A stretch of 64,000 bases of DNA, from positions 19,225,084-19,289,083 of the forward strand of contig CM044964.1 in assembly GCA_024516035.1 (NCBI GenBank), read 5' to 3'. Positions 22,561-33,781 of the stretch are shown one piece after another. Source of the DNA: Bactericera cockerelli. Its lineage: Eukaryota > Arthropoda > Insecta > Hemiptera > Triozidae. Within the stretch, counting starts at the first letter, position 1; each line of letters opens with the position of its first letter. The position numbers and the translations under genes are program-made. The notes under the pieces are model-generated. The model ran no database searches, was not told the DNA's origin, and saw only the letters and a program-made list of their open reading frames with translations.

Positions 22561-22616
22561 GATGGGGCTGACGTCCTTCCAGAAGGACGTCCTTCTGGAA
22601 GGACGTCAGCCCCATC
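22561..22616. repeat. 56-bp perfect palindrome, no spacer
   Basis: Two exact 28-bp arms (GATGGGGCTGACGTCCTTCC and onward) meet with no loop. It lies inside a larger inverted pair: TTAACCCAGAT at 22553-22563 and ATCTGGGTTAA at 22791-22801, with GGCGC-rich sequence outside each, so it may be the centre-left of a small MITE (about 22532-22820). Confidence 0.95.
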
Positions 22617-22820
22617 CGGTGAAAGGTACTACATTGTTGATTTTTCTAATTAACTCAGCTTGTTGAGGTTAGTTGGCGACACCTTAAGCTCTTTGTTTTG
22701 AGTCCGAGTGATAAGTTAACAGCACTTATTTTGATTCCGGACTCAATTTATATCACTCCAAAAAAATAAAACAAAAAATTTCACCGCGTTATCTGGGTTA
22801 AGCGCCCTCCACGTGCCCTT

Positions 22821-24574
22821 ATAAAGTATATGTGGAACTCTCTGTATCTCTCTCAAGTGCAGCTTAAGAGGTTAAGACCTCTTTGCTTTTGGATTTCCTT
22901 ATTGAAAAAAAATACATCTGAAGTCTGAAGGTAGAAAAAGAGGGGTTAATATTTTGGTGAACTCTTCAGAAAACAGAAGAAATTCCATGGGTATCCAGTT
23001 AAAATATCCAGCAGATTCGAACTAGCGAACTCGAACGCTTCACACCACTGTACCATTTACCGTAAATAGGAAGGACTTAGGTATATTATAAAGGCATCAG
23101 TTCATACGTTAAAAAATGTTAAAATTTAAATTATACCTCCTAATAATTAGGTTTAATTAAATTAACAACTTTTATTTCTTAACCTCTGTCCTTTTTTGGC
23201 AATATATTTCGTTTGTTTTTTGTATGTATATTAATTAGGTAGGTGAAAAAATCTCAAACTTGTCTCAATGAGATTAATCGTCTATCATTACGAACACACA
23301 CAAAATGACATTAGACTAGTCCTAAAAAACAGGAGAAAAAAAAATATTTTTTAAGAATGTAACTTCTGATCAGTATTATGTGTATTTATTTTTCGTTAAA
23401 ATTAATTAGTTCGCATTTAACTAATTACCTAATTAGGATTCCGACATGGGCTATTTAATCTGAGCATGAGCATTGATAACGTTTCTACATAATGAGGTAA
23501 TATTATGTACATATACATAGTTATGTACATTAGTTATGTTCCCAATAGAATAAGTGCGTAAGTGCTCCTATATGTAGTTACCTATGAGAATGAGGTGATT
23601 TTATGTAGGTACATACATAGTTATGTTCCCAATAGACTAAGTGCTCCTATTATATATTATGTATACGTATAGTTATACAATGTATACAAATTACATACCT
23701 ACTTGATACGTGTGCTGCTAGGTAAATAGAACCACGCTATATGATAATAATAATATCGCCTTATACTACCCTATCAAGACTAACGAGTCTCCTTATTTCA
23801 TCAGCACCAGGACGAATTATGACCTTGAAAAAGAAATCTAAGTTAGAGTAGTTAAAAGATGTTAAACGCCCAAGTCAGAGTAGTTAAGCACCCATGTTAA
23901 AGATGTTAAACACCCAAGTTAAGTTAAAGTCATATTTAATGTGTGATGGTTACAAAATAACATTTTCATTGTATTTTCCTTGGATAGTAATTCTGATTCC
24001 CTTTCGATCAATTTTCTATTGAATAATTTATTATATATGACCTGTTATAAGGAAATGTCTGATATACCCACCATTCACAAGTATGTATTTAAAACTTAAA
24101 GGTAAAATAGGCATAGGCATATCATTCAAACAAGAAAATTTAAAGCCATTTATTAAGGACTTCTATTGTTTCAACAGTAATTTCTTTTACCAAATTTTGG
24201 GGTTTGTTATATTGACCATTATACATAGAGAGTTCAATCAAAGGATGCCGACAGAGCCCTTTGTTTCCGCATGGTCATTCCCAAAGACAATGATGGACGT
24301 TCTTATTAGGTCACATATTTGTCCTTTGTCCATCTTTTCATTTTCATTTTGTTCGCTTTGGTTGGTGATATAGACTTTGTCATAATGGTCAAATTTACCT
24401 GTCTTATTCAGTCATTGATGGGGTATGTGGTGGTAATAATGTGATTTGACTCTTTGGTCCACATGCCTACCTGGTAAATTGATGTAAATTGTTTTAAATA
24501 CGCTTATTAATAAGTTGAGTATTACACATTTAGAATTGCTGTAATAAATAGATTAAAGAAATTTGAAATTCGTG
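22821..24574. other. No supported gene
   Basis: AT-rich; only the small duplications at 23491-23690 and about 23840-23930 (GATGTTAAACNCCCAAGT) are seen. The 96-codon frame at 24083-24373 has no splice or composition support. Confidence 0.4.
23491..23690 (+). repeat. About 99-bp duplication
   Basis: ATAGTTATG...TTCCCAATAGA(A/C)TAAGTGC and AATGAGGT occur twice, followed by GCTCCTAT. Confidence 0.7.
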
Positions 24575-24632
24575 TTTTTTTTGCAAGTACTGTCTACACA
24601 CACTAAATTGAAAACCATTTTGGCATGCAATA
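24575..24632 (-). repeat. Fragment of repeat family H
   Basis: Inverted match to 14866-14932 (AAGTACTGTCTACACACAC and GAAAACCA...GGCATGCAAT). Confidence 0.6.
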
Positions 24633-24791
24633 ACTGACAAAGGGGTTTTTTCGATGTTCCTCTACATTTATGGTAAAAATACACGGATCAATTTGACAAA
24701 CACAGCATTTGGTAAAGAATATTGGCGATAAACTATCTCGTTTGAATGGCGATCAACGTTCCGACAGCTTCTTAAAATATCAATCGCCATT

Positions 24792-24832
24792 GAACGAGGA
24801 AATGCTATGAGCATCATAGCATTTCCTCGTTC
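24792..24832. repeat. 41-bp perfect hairpin with GCA loop
   Basis: The arms GAACGAGGAAATGCTATGA and its complement (19 bp each) surround GCA. A short direct repeat (CCTGATGGTGTGCT) follows at 24832-24862. Confidence 0.95.
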
Positions 24833-25411
24833 CTGATGGTGTGCTATTCCTGATGGTGTGCTTTTCGAACAGCTCTTTTTTTTATTATTTAAAAATACAT
24901 GTTCACATTTCTTTTCTACCTACTAAGATAAAAAATTGACAAATATTTACTAAACTATCCATATTTTTTTAATTTTCTGTGTTAGCCAATAATATTTTTT
25001 GTTAGAAATTAAATATACTGTAGAGCTACCTAAGAACTACCAAACCTACCTATAGGTAAGTTTTGTGACCGACTACTCTGAAGAGTTCTCAACAGGTAAT
25101 CATTTCATAATACCTCCAATACCTTCATCCACAAAATTCACTGAGGTACGAAGAGAAAAGGTCCTTTTCTTTGTTTCAAGTAATTAACTCTCACATTAGA
25201 GACAATGGAAAGCAAGGCTCTAAAAGTCAGGTATACGTATACTTCTAAAAAGGTTTTCCTTGGTGACTTTCCCATATACTCATAGAGAGCAAAGATCTAA
25301 TTGGGTTTAAGAGGTTTTGATTGTTCTAAATCAGGTTTGTGAAAGATCAAAGAAATTGCCGACTGCCATGAAAAGGTGTGGAAATTTTTTCAAGATTTTC
25401 TAATATTTCAT

Positions 25412-25585
25412 CTATGCCATAGGCAATAACCTCGCCCTTTAGTTAGGACATATGTATATATTTTGTTTATTTTTTTTTTCCTGTTTATATTATTTTGTCA
25501 ATTTTGTATTTTAATTTTTACCATTATTTGTTTGTATATAATTATGTTATTCTAATAAAGCGTTTCATAATAATAATAATAAAAT
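25412..25585 (+). mobile_element. LINE 3' end fragment (family J)
   Basis: CCATAGGCAATAACCTCGCC, TTTAGTTAGGACATATGTAT, then T-rich UTR, AATAAAG and an (ATA)n tail. Related inverted copy at 33280-33450. Confidence 0.55.
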
Positions 25586-25917
25586 AATAATAACCCGGTT
25601 AGATAGGCTATGCTTTGATTTATGAACGAGAAAATCTTGTAACATTTGTTTCCACAAAATATTTTATGAGAAATGAAAAGTAGAATTTTTTTGTTAACCA
25701 TGGAAGCTTTACCAAAGAGTATTTCTTATCCCAGGAAATGGTGAATAGGTCCTGAAACCCTATCCGCAGTCCGGACAGCAAAACCTGATGAAGATATTAG
25801 CGAATTATTGACATGTTATGAATGAAACCCCCATTACCTTTTCTCTCATGTAGGTGTGGTATCAAAATTATTTTTATACAACAAAAAAATTGATATGGAA
25901 GAAGCCCTTAGGTAGTT

Positions 25918-26045
25918 TTTTGATCTTGGAGGCTGCGGCCTGAAGCTTGGCCCAATATTTATTTTTCATCACCCTGCTCTTACACAATATAAGGTATTGC
26001 CGTACATCATTTCGGGCCTGAATTGCGTTCTACCGTATTTAGGAC
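25918..26045 (-). repeat. Retroelement-like fragment (family J2), copy 2
   Basis: GGCTGCGGCCTGAAGCTTGG, CCCTGCTCTTACACAATATA, GGTATTGCCGTAC and TTTCGGGCCTGAATTGCG; similar to 16080-16195. Confidence 0.5.
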
Positions 26046-27005
26046 GTCCATGCAATTCTTCCACAACCGTGAAATAGGTTAATGTCTAAATCTAGTGATC
26101 CACAATATTAAAAATCTTATTTGTCAGCCACATACATTGAAGAATTTCCTCTTAAATAGTTCTTTTCTCCCACCGTCATGATATGATCAAGCAGTTGAAA
26201 CCGACTTTAAACCCGAATTATAAAAGAGCTCTTTTCTGTGTAATATTTCCTTCTAATGTCTCATAGCTTTGTCTACTTGTCCTAATAGTATACCCAATCT
26301 ACTTTTGTTCTCTTTATCTGACTCAAATTCTATTTCTTCTTATTTTTATCGATATCATTTTATTTTTTATTGAATTTCTTCTTGACATAGTGATTTTTTA
26401 TTACTTCTTTTAGTACGTATTATATTTCTCTTTCTTCTACATAGGCAGTGACTTTTTCATATCCTTTTTTTCTTATTGTTTTTTATCCCGCGATCTTATT
26501 AGCAGCAATTACAGGATCGGAGAGACTCAGAAGCGCACTATCAGGATATCTTACTGTCAGGCAGATTCCCTATTAGCGGCAGACTGAGGGCCAGGCACAG
26601 TGGCTCTCAAATTGCAATTTTTATTACAGAAATGGACTCTACGTCGAAAAATGAATTGATTCGGTTTATTTGTACAATAAGCATAATTATTATAAACAAT
26701 AGATCCCCTTTATGCTAAGTCTAACTTCTGAAAAGCGGACTATGGGTTGGTACAGTAGATAGCATACCAAAACGGTACCAATTTATGTCACTATCACTAA
26801 TGTGGTCAATTTAAGTGATCCTCAGGGAACTCTTAATGGATCTAACGCTACCTGCGATGTACGTATTACACTTGTAATCTAAAAATATCGTCCTGAATTC
26901 CTGATTTGTGGCTCGCTGACGATATTTCGCCTTATCTCACTCTTCTTATCAATGAAGACCAACTCAGACGATTTGCCTCCCCAGAACACAATGGACTTGA
27001 CCTTC
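26046..27005. other. No supported feature
   Basis: T-rich stretch 26240-26480, otherwise unremarkable. Confidence 0.4.
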
Positions 27006-27011
27006 CTCTCT

Positions 27012-27065
<54 letters not shown>

Positions 27066-27089
27066 CTCTCTCTTTCTCTCTCTCTCTCA
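27006..27089 (+). repeat. (CT)n tract
   Basis: Pyrimidine dinucleotide repeat; overlapping frames on both strands are repeat-derived. Confidence 0.95.
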
Positions 27090-27709
27090 TTGGTATTCCG
27101 AACTCGCGCACGCCCCAGCCTGCAACAATTTTAATTGGTTGTTTGTTATTTCTTCTTCTTCTTCTTTTTCTCTCTATAAAATTCAAATAAAAAATAAATA
27201 AATAAATTTGCTCTTTCTTGTTCATTTTTTTACCTCTCTTTCTCTCTCTGTCTCTCACACACACATACACACACTAAAAAATGTGTGGTAAGTTTTTGAA
27301 GCTCAGATATTCACAAAAATTAAGGACAAACGATAATATTGAATGTAACTAACTAGTTTCTTTCTTTATTTATTTTAAATAGGTTTATTTTAAATTAATA
27401 GGTAATGAAAAAATAAATAATTAAAAAGTCTGAATCATATCTAATAGCCATTAACTACTACCCTATATCATAACTAAAAGTAAGTATGATAATCTTTTCT
27501 AAGACCGCTCGTCCTGTGTGTACCTGTTGTGATTCTTGACAAACTCTATCAGTGATGTGGACTCATTGATGGCATTTCTGAAAAGTGTAAACAACCATAA
27601 TAAAATTGACAATCATATAATATTATAAAGTACATACCTACCTATTAATTGAAAAAAAGTATGATAAGTAGATATTAGGTACATGCAACTAAAAAAAGAA
27701 CATGAACTC

Positions 27710-27929
27710 TGGTAGTCAAGTGGTTAACGCGCTAGTCTGGTAATCCAGGTAGCGTTAGGTATCCGTTGGTTCGAATCCCACCCAGTGCATGAATTTTTCC
27801 TCATTAATTTGAGTTTGTGACCACATGATAATCAGACTCTGAGGGTTAGGTGGTAGAAAATGCTTGGAGCATTAACCTCGCCTGGTGGTTACCTTCCACT
27901 AGAGAGAACGTTATTGTTATTATTATTAT
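27710..27929 (+). mobile_element. SINE family A, full length
   Basis: Clean copy: GGTAGTCAAGTGGTTAACGC (A-box region), GGTTCGAATCCCACC (B box), body and ...CCTTCCACTAGAGAGAACG with a TTATTATT tail. Confidence 0.88.
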
Positions 27930-28335
27930 CAACTTGAAGCGAAATTTATAGTAATTACTGAATTGTGTATAACTGTATAATATTACATTTACGTATTTCG
28001 AATTATAATGAGTCCTAATCGTATGTAAAAATATGTAGCTACAAAAATTAAGAATTCTCAAATATTAGCATTAAATTTTAGATTAAAATAGTTCGTTAAT
28101 TGTTAATTGGTCAAATATTTGGCAAAACTAGTTATCTTTACATTAAAATCGCAACTTGCTTAGTTTCTGGTATTATGTTGGTATTGTAAGTACCTACGTC
28201 ACTTCCTTTTGTTTCTGTGATGTGTTTCTGGTTTTGTGTTTCCAACTAAATCAGCTTATTACTCTGTTTTGTTCTCATTTGTTGTTGATATTTTTCGATT
28301 TTCTGGGGATAAACTTTTGTAAGTACGGCGAAACA

Positions 28336-28562
28336 TGTTCAGTATAAACTGAAAAGTGAGAAGTTGTATTAGATGTACATGAATATCAGAACACACCTGG
28401 ACAGCTGTTTCCAGCTTATTTCCCCTCATCAGCCGGTAAAAGTTCTGATTACCCATGCCATCAACTAACCTCTCTATATTAATCAGTATAAACAGAAAAG
28501 TGAGAAGTTGTATTAGATGTACATTGCACATGAATATCAGAACATACCAGACCGAACTGATG
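28336..28562 (+). repeat. Repeat K, one full and one partial unit in tandem
   Basis: TCAGTATAAACNGAAAAGTG at 28338 and 28487 (149 bp apart). The first unit runs to CTAACCTCTCTATATTAA. Further copies are at 60246-60420 and a piece at 38701-38745. Confidence 0.75.
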
Positions 28563-28758
28563 TTAACTGACATATTTTTTTCAAAAAATCAAGTGATTGA
28601 TTATTTGATTGTTCAAAACAATGAACTATTTAATTGTCATGAACTATTTAACTGTCAATTTTAACTGTCATAAGAGAATTTCTGGTTACAGTGCTAAATA
28701 AATAGTGCTAACGCTCATGAATCTGATAATTTGAAAAATAGGTAGAGTTAATCTCAGG

Positions 28759-29018
28759 CAGGCGCGGCCGGTGCTAAGGAGCTGCCGAACTCCAGCACCC
28801 CCAGATGAAACAGAAAAAGAGAGGATTTTCTCAAGTCCTAGCTTGTACACAATGAAACTTATCACACATCTCTTGAATAATGCATGCATAATTAAAATGA
28901 TTGGCATGGTTAATAATCTCTATATCTTTAGATACTGAAAGAGTGACTCTATAAATCCCATTTTGAGTCCGCTTTATGTGGCAGCACCTCCATAACATTT
29001 TCCCAACGGCCGCGCCTG
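28759..29018. mobile_element. Small hAT-type MITE (260 bp)
   Basis: The inverted ends CAGGCGCGGCCG are flanked by ATCTCAGG (28751-28758) and ATCTCAGT (29019-29026), an 8-bp duplication with one difference. The size and lack of coding capacity indicate a MITE. Confidence 0.75.
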
Positions 29019-29689
29019 ATCTCAGTTATACGTTTTGCGATCAGGACAGTGCGGCCCCAAAAAACCCTCTACCCATATTCAACCTCTCATAGCCATTTTT
29101 TGTACTTCCATTGATTTGAATTTATAGGCCCAAGCGCCCAAGGTAATGTGATTGTCTGCACATTGCACAACTACTGATGCCCGTGATTCCTAGATTTTGA
29201 GTTCAATCCTCAGGGTTTTCTGTTTTAAAATATAAGAAAATACAAAAGGAAATCCTGCAATATCCTCGTCTCTTGTCTGGCTCCCTTCCACCAAAGGGTC
29301 TATGTTATTATTATCGTCATTACCAATGAAATGGCCTTTCTCAGTAGCCATCAGCACATTCCTGGCCTGCCTCTGTGCGTTTAACATCAGATACCTTACA
29401 GCAACAACTGCTCCACTGTGTTCCTATTCCTGATGGCACTGAGATGAAACTAACAGGAAGAGGTGTCTCTAGAATGAAGTTCATCTTCAAATTCGGCTAA
29501 TGTCTTCCTATCATCTCCTTCAGGTCTTTAGTATTTAATGTCAGAAGATATCAGGCAAATGTTTTTTATGAATAAATAAATAAAATAATAATATTAGAAC
29601 ACTTGTAATTATGTTCACACTGTTACATTTAACTATTTTCTAATTTGGGTTTAAAGTCTCTTGTAACTGCATGGTCAATCACACATAGA

Positions 29690-30540
29690 ACTTTTCTGCA
29701 TTCTGTTCTTCTTTCACTTTGCCTTTTCCCAAAGCTACATTAGTAGGAACATTGGGTTAACCTCTTTCTCATGGTTGAGGTTGGTTGGTTCTGACACTCT
29801 TATAATCCCACATTTTACGGCTGGATGTCCTTCCTGACGCTCTAACGCCAACCCTGGTTAGGGCTTTAACGCTTTGTAATATTGTCTTCCTGCCTGACAA
29901 GGCTGGTACCCTCCACTTTGTTGTCTTTTCCAAAATCTACCTGGGGTCGGCATCGGTCATCCTATTCCTGATAGGTGAGCTTGGTATAGGTTCTGACACT
30001 CCTACAATCCCACATTTTACGGCTGGATGTCCTTTATAACGCGCTAACGCCAACCCTGGTTAGTTCTTTAACGCTTTGTTAGGACTTTAACACTTTGTAA
30101 TATTGTCTTACTGCCTGACAAGGCTGGTACCCTCTCTGCTCCACTTTGTTGCCTTTTCCAAAATCTACTTGGGGTCAGCATCGGTCATCCTATTCCTGAT
30201 AGGTGAGCTTGGTATAGGTTCTGACACTCCTACAATCCCACATTTTACGGCTGGATGTCCTTTATAACGCGCTAACGCCAACCCTGGTTAGTTCTTTAAC
30301 GCTTTGTTAGGACTTTAACACTTTGTAATATTGTCTTACTGCCTGACAAGGCTGGTACTCTCTCTGCTCCACTTTGTTGCCTTTTCCAAAATCTACTTGG
30401 GGTCAGCATCGGTCATCCTATTCCTGATGGGTAAGCTTGGTTGGTTCTGACACTCCTATACTTCCACTTTTAACGGCTGGATTCCAATACTTTGTGTTAT
30501 TGTCTATTGGCCTGTGACGTGGCTGGTACCTCATGTCTTT
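29690..30540 (+). repeat. 228-bp tandem repeat of family H, about 3.5 copies
   Basis: CTTTTCCAAAATCTAC recurs at 29925, 30153 and 30381 (spacing 228). Each unit includes CGGTCATCCTATTCCTGAT, CACATTTTACGGCTGGATGT and GCCTGACAAGGCTGGTA. The first and last units are more diverged. Confidence 0.9.
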
Positions 30541-31713
30541 TTTTCTTTCTTTTTTCCTTGCTGGATCAGGTCGTACGCGCCGTCCTCATATCTCTAACAT
30601 ACCACAAGTGAGACAGTTTCTTACTTACTGCATTACTGCAAAAGGACATCTCCACCAGTACTCTCACTCTGTGATTCCAGTCCTCCTTCTCTCTCGCGGT
30701 CGATTCCTGGAATTCGCTACAAGTTCGCAGCCAGCAGCAGTGTGAATGGCAATAAAATATAATTATATTAATCGCTAATTAGATAAGTACATAGATAAAT
30801 AAATAAAACAAACCATTTGCGAGGAAAAGTTTTTTTAATGATGTGAAATATACTTATACGTAATGAAATATATAGTTATGTGAAATAAATATGTACATAG
30901 TGATGCGAAATGTACGCAGTCTGGTTCACTCAGACACTATTGAAACCAGTAACTCGAGACCAGAAAGAAGAAGAAGAAGCACACACAACCAGAAGAGACT
31001 ATATGGAGAAGCTACACACAAGAGCAGGCACAATACATCATTAACTTGATCTAATTGATTGTGATTCAAAATAAGTAAATAAAGAAGAGAGAAGAAGAAA
31101 AAGAAGAAATTTCGAGACAAGGGCCGTTAGCTGGAACAGGCCTGCAGGATTGCAAATTCGAATTTCAGGTAAACAAGGCATAAGAAGTGTACAGTTTAAC
31201 CATACGGTAAAAAATAAAATTCACGGAAATTGCCAGGTGTTGGTAGAACGCCAATTTCAAGGTAAGCAAATCGATCATTGATCTGATCCGACAGAGTGAT
31301 ACCGATTGGAGGTTTCTGCTCGTTTGACAACATTTGGCAGTTCTTTTGGAATATGAATAATAATTTCTGTTTATATTTTGCCAATTAAGGAAGTGAACAT
31401 TATCGTACGTTAATATCTGGAAGTGATAATATTTCTCTTGAAAATCCACCGAATTATTTTATTAATACCAAATCATTTTTTTCTTCTTTTTTTTCGCTTA
31501 AACCAACATATCATGGTTCCCGCTACTCTTCTATTTACACGAGAAAAGGAGCTTGGTTGGATTTTGCGGGGTAGTAACCAATTTTAGTAGAATTTATACC
31601 AAATGAGTTTGGACTTTTCTAACTATGATGATGATGATGATCCCTCGTTGACACCTTTCCAGGCAGAGGTTCTCTTTGTAGACCAAGGAGATTGATGTGG
31701 CGTTCTGGATTCC

Positions 31714-32130
31714 ATGTTTATGGTAAATGTCTGTTTATGTCAGAAGTTTGTTTGTTTTTTGTTCATTTTGTATTTATATTTATGTGTGTTTTTTATTTTT
31801 ATATTTTTTATGGATCTAAATGTGTTGGATAATTATTACATTTCTAGACCCTTAACATGCAAATCAAATAGCCGAAACAGTCCGCTCTTACAAGTAAATG
31901 CCGGGTCCACTACCCACGGTGACTACCTTTCTCAAGACTATCAAGAAATCGCTTCTGAAACCAACCCTGAGCGAGAGATAAAATTCTGCAATTACCACAA
32001 TAAAAAGCAATCCAATAATGTTTTAACAAATAATGGTCGTTTTTTTTCTCTCTTCTCCAGCAAAGCTCTAAAGCTAGGTAGCTCCGTATCGTCACATGCA
32101 GCTTCAGATCCTGAGGACAAGATGAATTGA
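31714..32130 (+). CDS. Unrecognised open frame, possibly a repeat remnant
   Basis: The frame is 138 codons. The first 33 are low-complexity hydrophobic sequence from a T-rich stretch and are probably not coding; the remaining part (CKSNSRNSPLLQVNAG..., SSVSSHAASDPEDKMN) has normal composition. It is followed by frames containing an acidic 13-residue repeat (32.25-32.54 kb), so both could be remnants of one former coding region. No family is recognised. Confidence 0.2.
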   Translation: MFMVNVCLCQKFVCFLFILYLYLCVFFIFIFFMDLNVLDNYYISRPLTCKSNSRNSPLLQVNAGSTTHGDYLSQDYQEIASETNPEREIKFCNYHNKKQSNNVLTNNGRFFSLFSSKALKLGSSVSSHAASDPEDKMN

Positions 32131-32247
32131 AACCTTTTAGAAACTAATTGCTGAACTTGTCCGGACGCTAAGAGATGATCTGAGCAACTATCGGGGACGA
32201 GACCCTTTCACAACCCTGCTGATTCTTGGTGTGTCAATGATTCGTTT

Positions 32248-32545
32248 GATGAATTTGAACAATATGAGAATTAACTACATACAATATTATTATGAAACTA
32301 AAGAGTCTGATAAATTTGAACAATATGAGAATGAACAACATACAATATGAGAATGAAACTAAAGAGTCTGATGAATTTGAACAATTTAAGAATGAACTAC
32401 ATACATGATACAACATGAGTATGAAACTAGAGAGTCTGATAAATTTGAACAATATGAGTATGAAACTAGAGAGTCTGATGAATTTGAACAATATGAGAAT
32501 AAACAACATACAATCTGATGAATTTGAAAATTTTGATTTTGAACT
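32248..32545 (+). repeat. 39-bp minisatellite with interspersed variants
   Basis: Units of about 39 bp share the core AATTTGAACAATATGAGAAT followed by GAAACTAAAGAGTCTGAT; some carry an extra block of about 22-25 bp. Because 39 is divisible by three, one frame reads an acidic 13-residue repeat (FEQYENETKESD). Confidence 0.7.
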
Positions 32546-33279
32546 ATACAAACACCATGAGAATGAACTAAAATTTGAAGTGCTTGAACTAGAAAAACTA
32601 TGTACCTACATCAGTATAATTATTTTTCATGGTTTTTTTAATCTATACACATCTCAAAGTGAGAAGACAATGTCAAGACATATGTAATAAACTTGATCAG
32701 GAAATCTGATGGCAGTGATTGTCTGATCGCCAAAATTATCTGTACTTTCGCCGCATGTTAATGCGTAGCCCGGGGTGAACCACGAGGAGGCGTGTAGTTT
32801 TCATGGTGTAGGGAACATAAACTAATTAATTTCCATACACTAATAACCCATCTCTCATGTAACCTCACCAACTACTACCTTTTTCAGGAAATCCCAGTAC
32901 ACCAACATTTCTGAAGTGTCTGACCAGTTGTGAAAGGGCTTCAACGCTCATCGGAGTCTTATTTCAGCGAGCTGTTGCGCTTTCCTAGCAACATGTAGCA
33001 TGTAGCAAGATGTTGGCATTGTTGGTATGTCCTCCATTACCGTTGATGTGTCGTATTTCATGCGCTCTGAACTCGATCTGGTCAGCCATTCCACCGGTGA
33101 CAGTAATTGGTGATTGTGAAAGTTGCCGGAGACATTTGAAGAAGAGTCTGACGTAAGGTTTTTGTGCTGTTGAGCTGTCAGTGTCGTTTGTTCCAATTTG
33201 CGATCACGACTCTGGGTTTGGACATAATTATGAAGTTTAGAATCAGCGGCGATGTTTTTTTTTTCTGGTGTGAGTATTA

Positions 33280-33450
33280 TTATTATTATTCAACACTATA
33301 TTAGATATATGTAAATGGACAATTGTGCAATACAAATAATTATTATAACAATGAAAAAGAATAGAAAAATATATAGTAACATAATTATGTCCTAACTAAA
33401 GGGCGGGGTTATTGCCTATGGCAATCTCTTCCACCCAATCTAGTGTTTCG
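33280..33450 (-). mobile_element. LINE 3' end fragment (family J)
   Basis: On plus: microsatellite ATTATTATTATT first, then CATAATTATGTCCTAACTAA, AGGGCGGGGTTATTGCCTAT. Same family as 25412-25585; a weaker copy lies at 10060-10160. Confidence 0.55.
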
Positions 33451-33611
33451 AGATCAAGAACATTATTATTATTATTTTATCTCAAATAGGTAAGAATATT
33501 AATAAAAAATAATGTTTTTCTTTGTGATATTACATCACTATTTTAGTGGGTAGCGCAAAATCATAGGACTTTACTACTTTCATATACTTAAAATATCTTT
33601 CAATATTTTTT

Positions 33612-33781
33612 TGCCTATAATTCCGGCACTGGTCGCTGTTTCACATCAAAGTAACTACTTATTTTTCTTCAAGAGGTAAGGTTGGACTCCGAACATCCAA
33701 GTCCAGAACATAAAAAATCCTGCCCCGCTAGGGATCGAACCCTGGTCACCATGCGTGGAATGTCTGGCGTCCAAGGTGACA
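33612..33781 (-). mobile_element. SINE family C, diverged
   Basis: Head (GGGATCGAACCCTGGTCACC on plus) and first body part (TACTTATTTTTCTTCAAGAG); older than other copies. Confidence 0.7.

Noticed and set aside
26906..27270. Open frames on both strands
   Set aside because: (CT)n repeat plus short unique flanks; no domain or splice context.
31196..31384. Minus-strand 62-codon frame with protein-like C-terminus (GVLPTPGNFREFYF)
   Set aside because: Composition is suggestive, but there is no splice signal, start or recognised family, and an overlapping frame is equally open.
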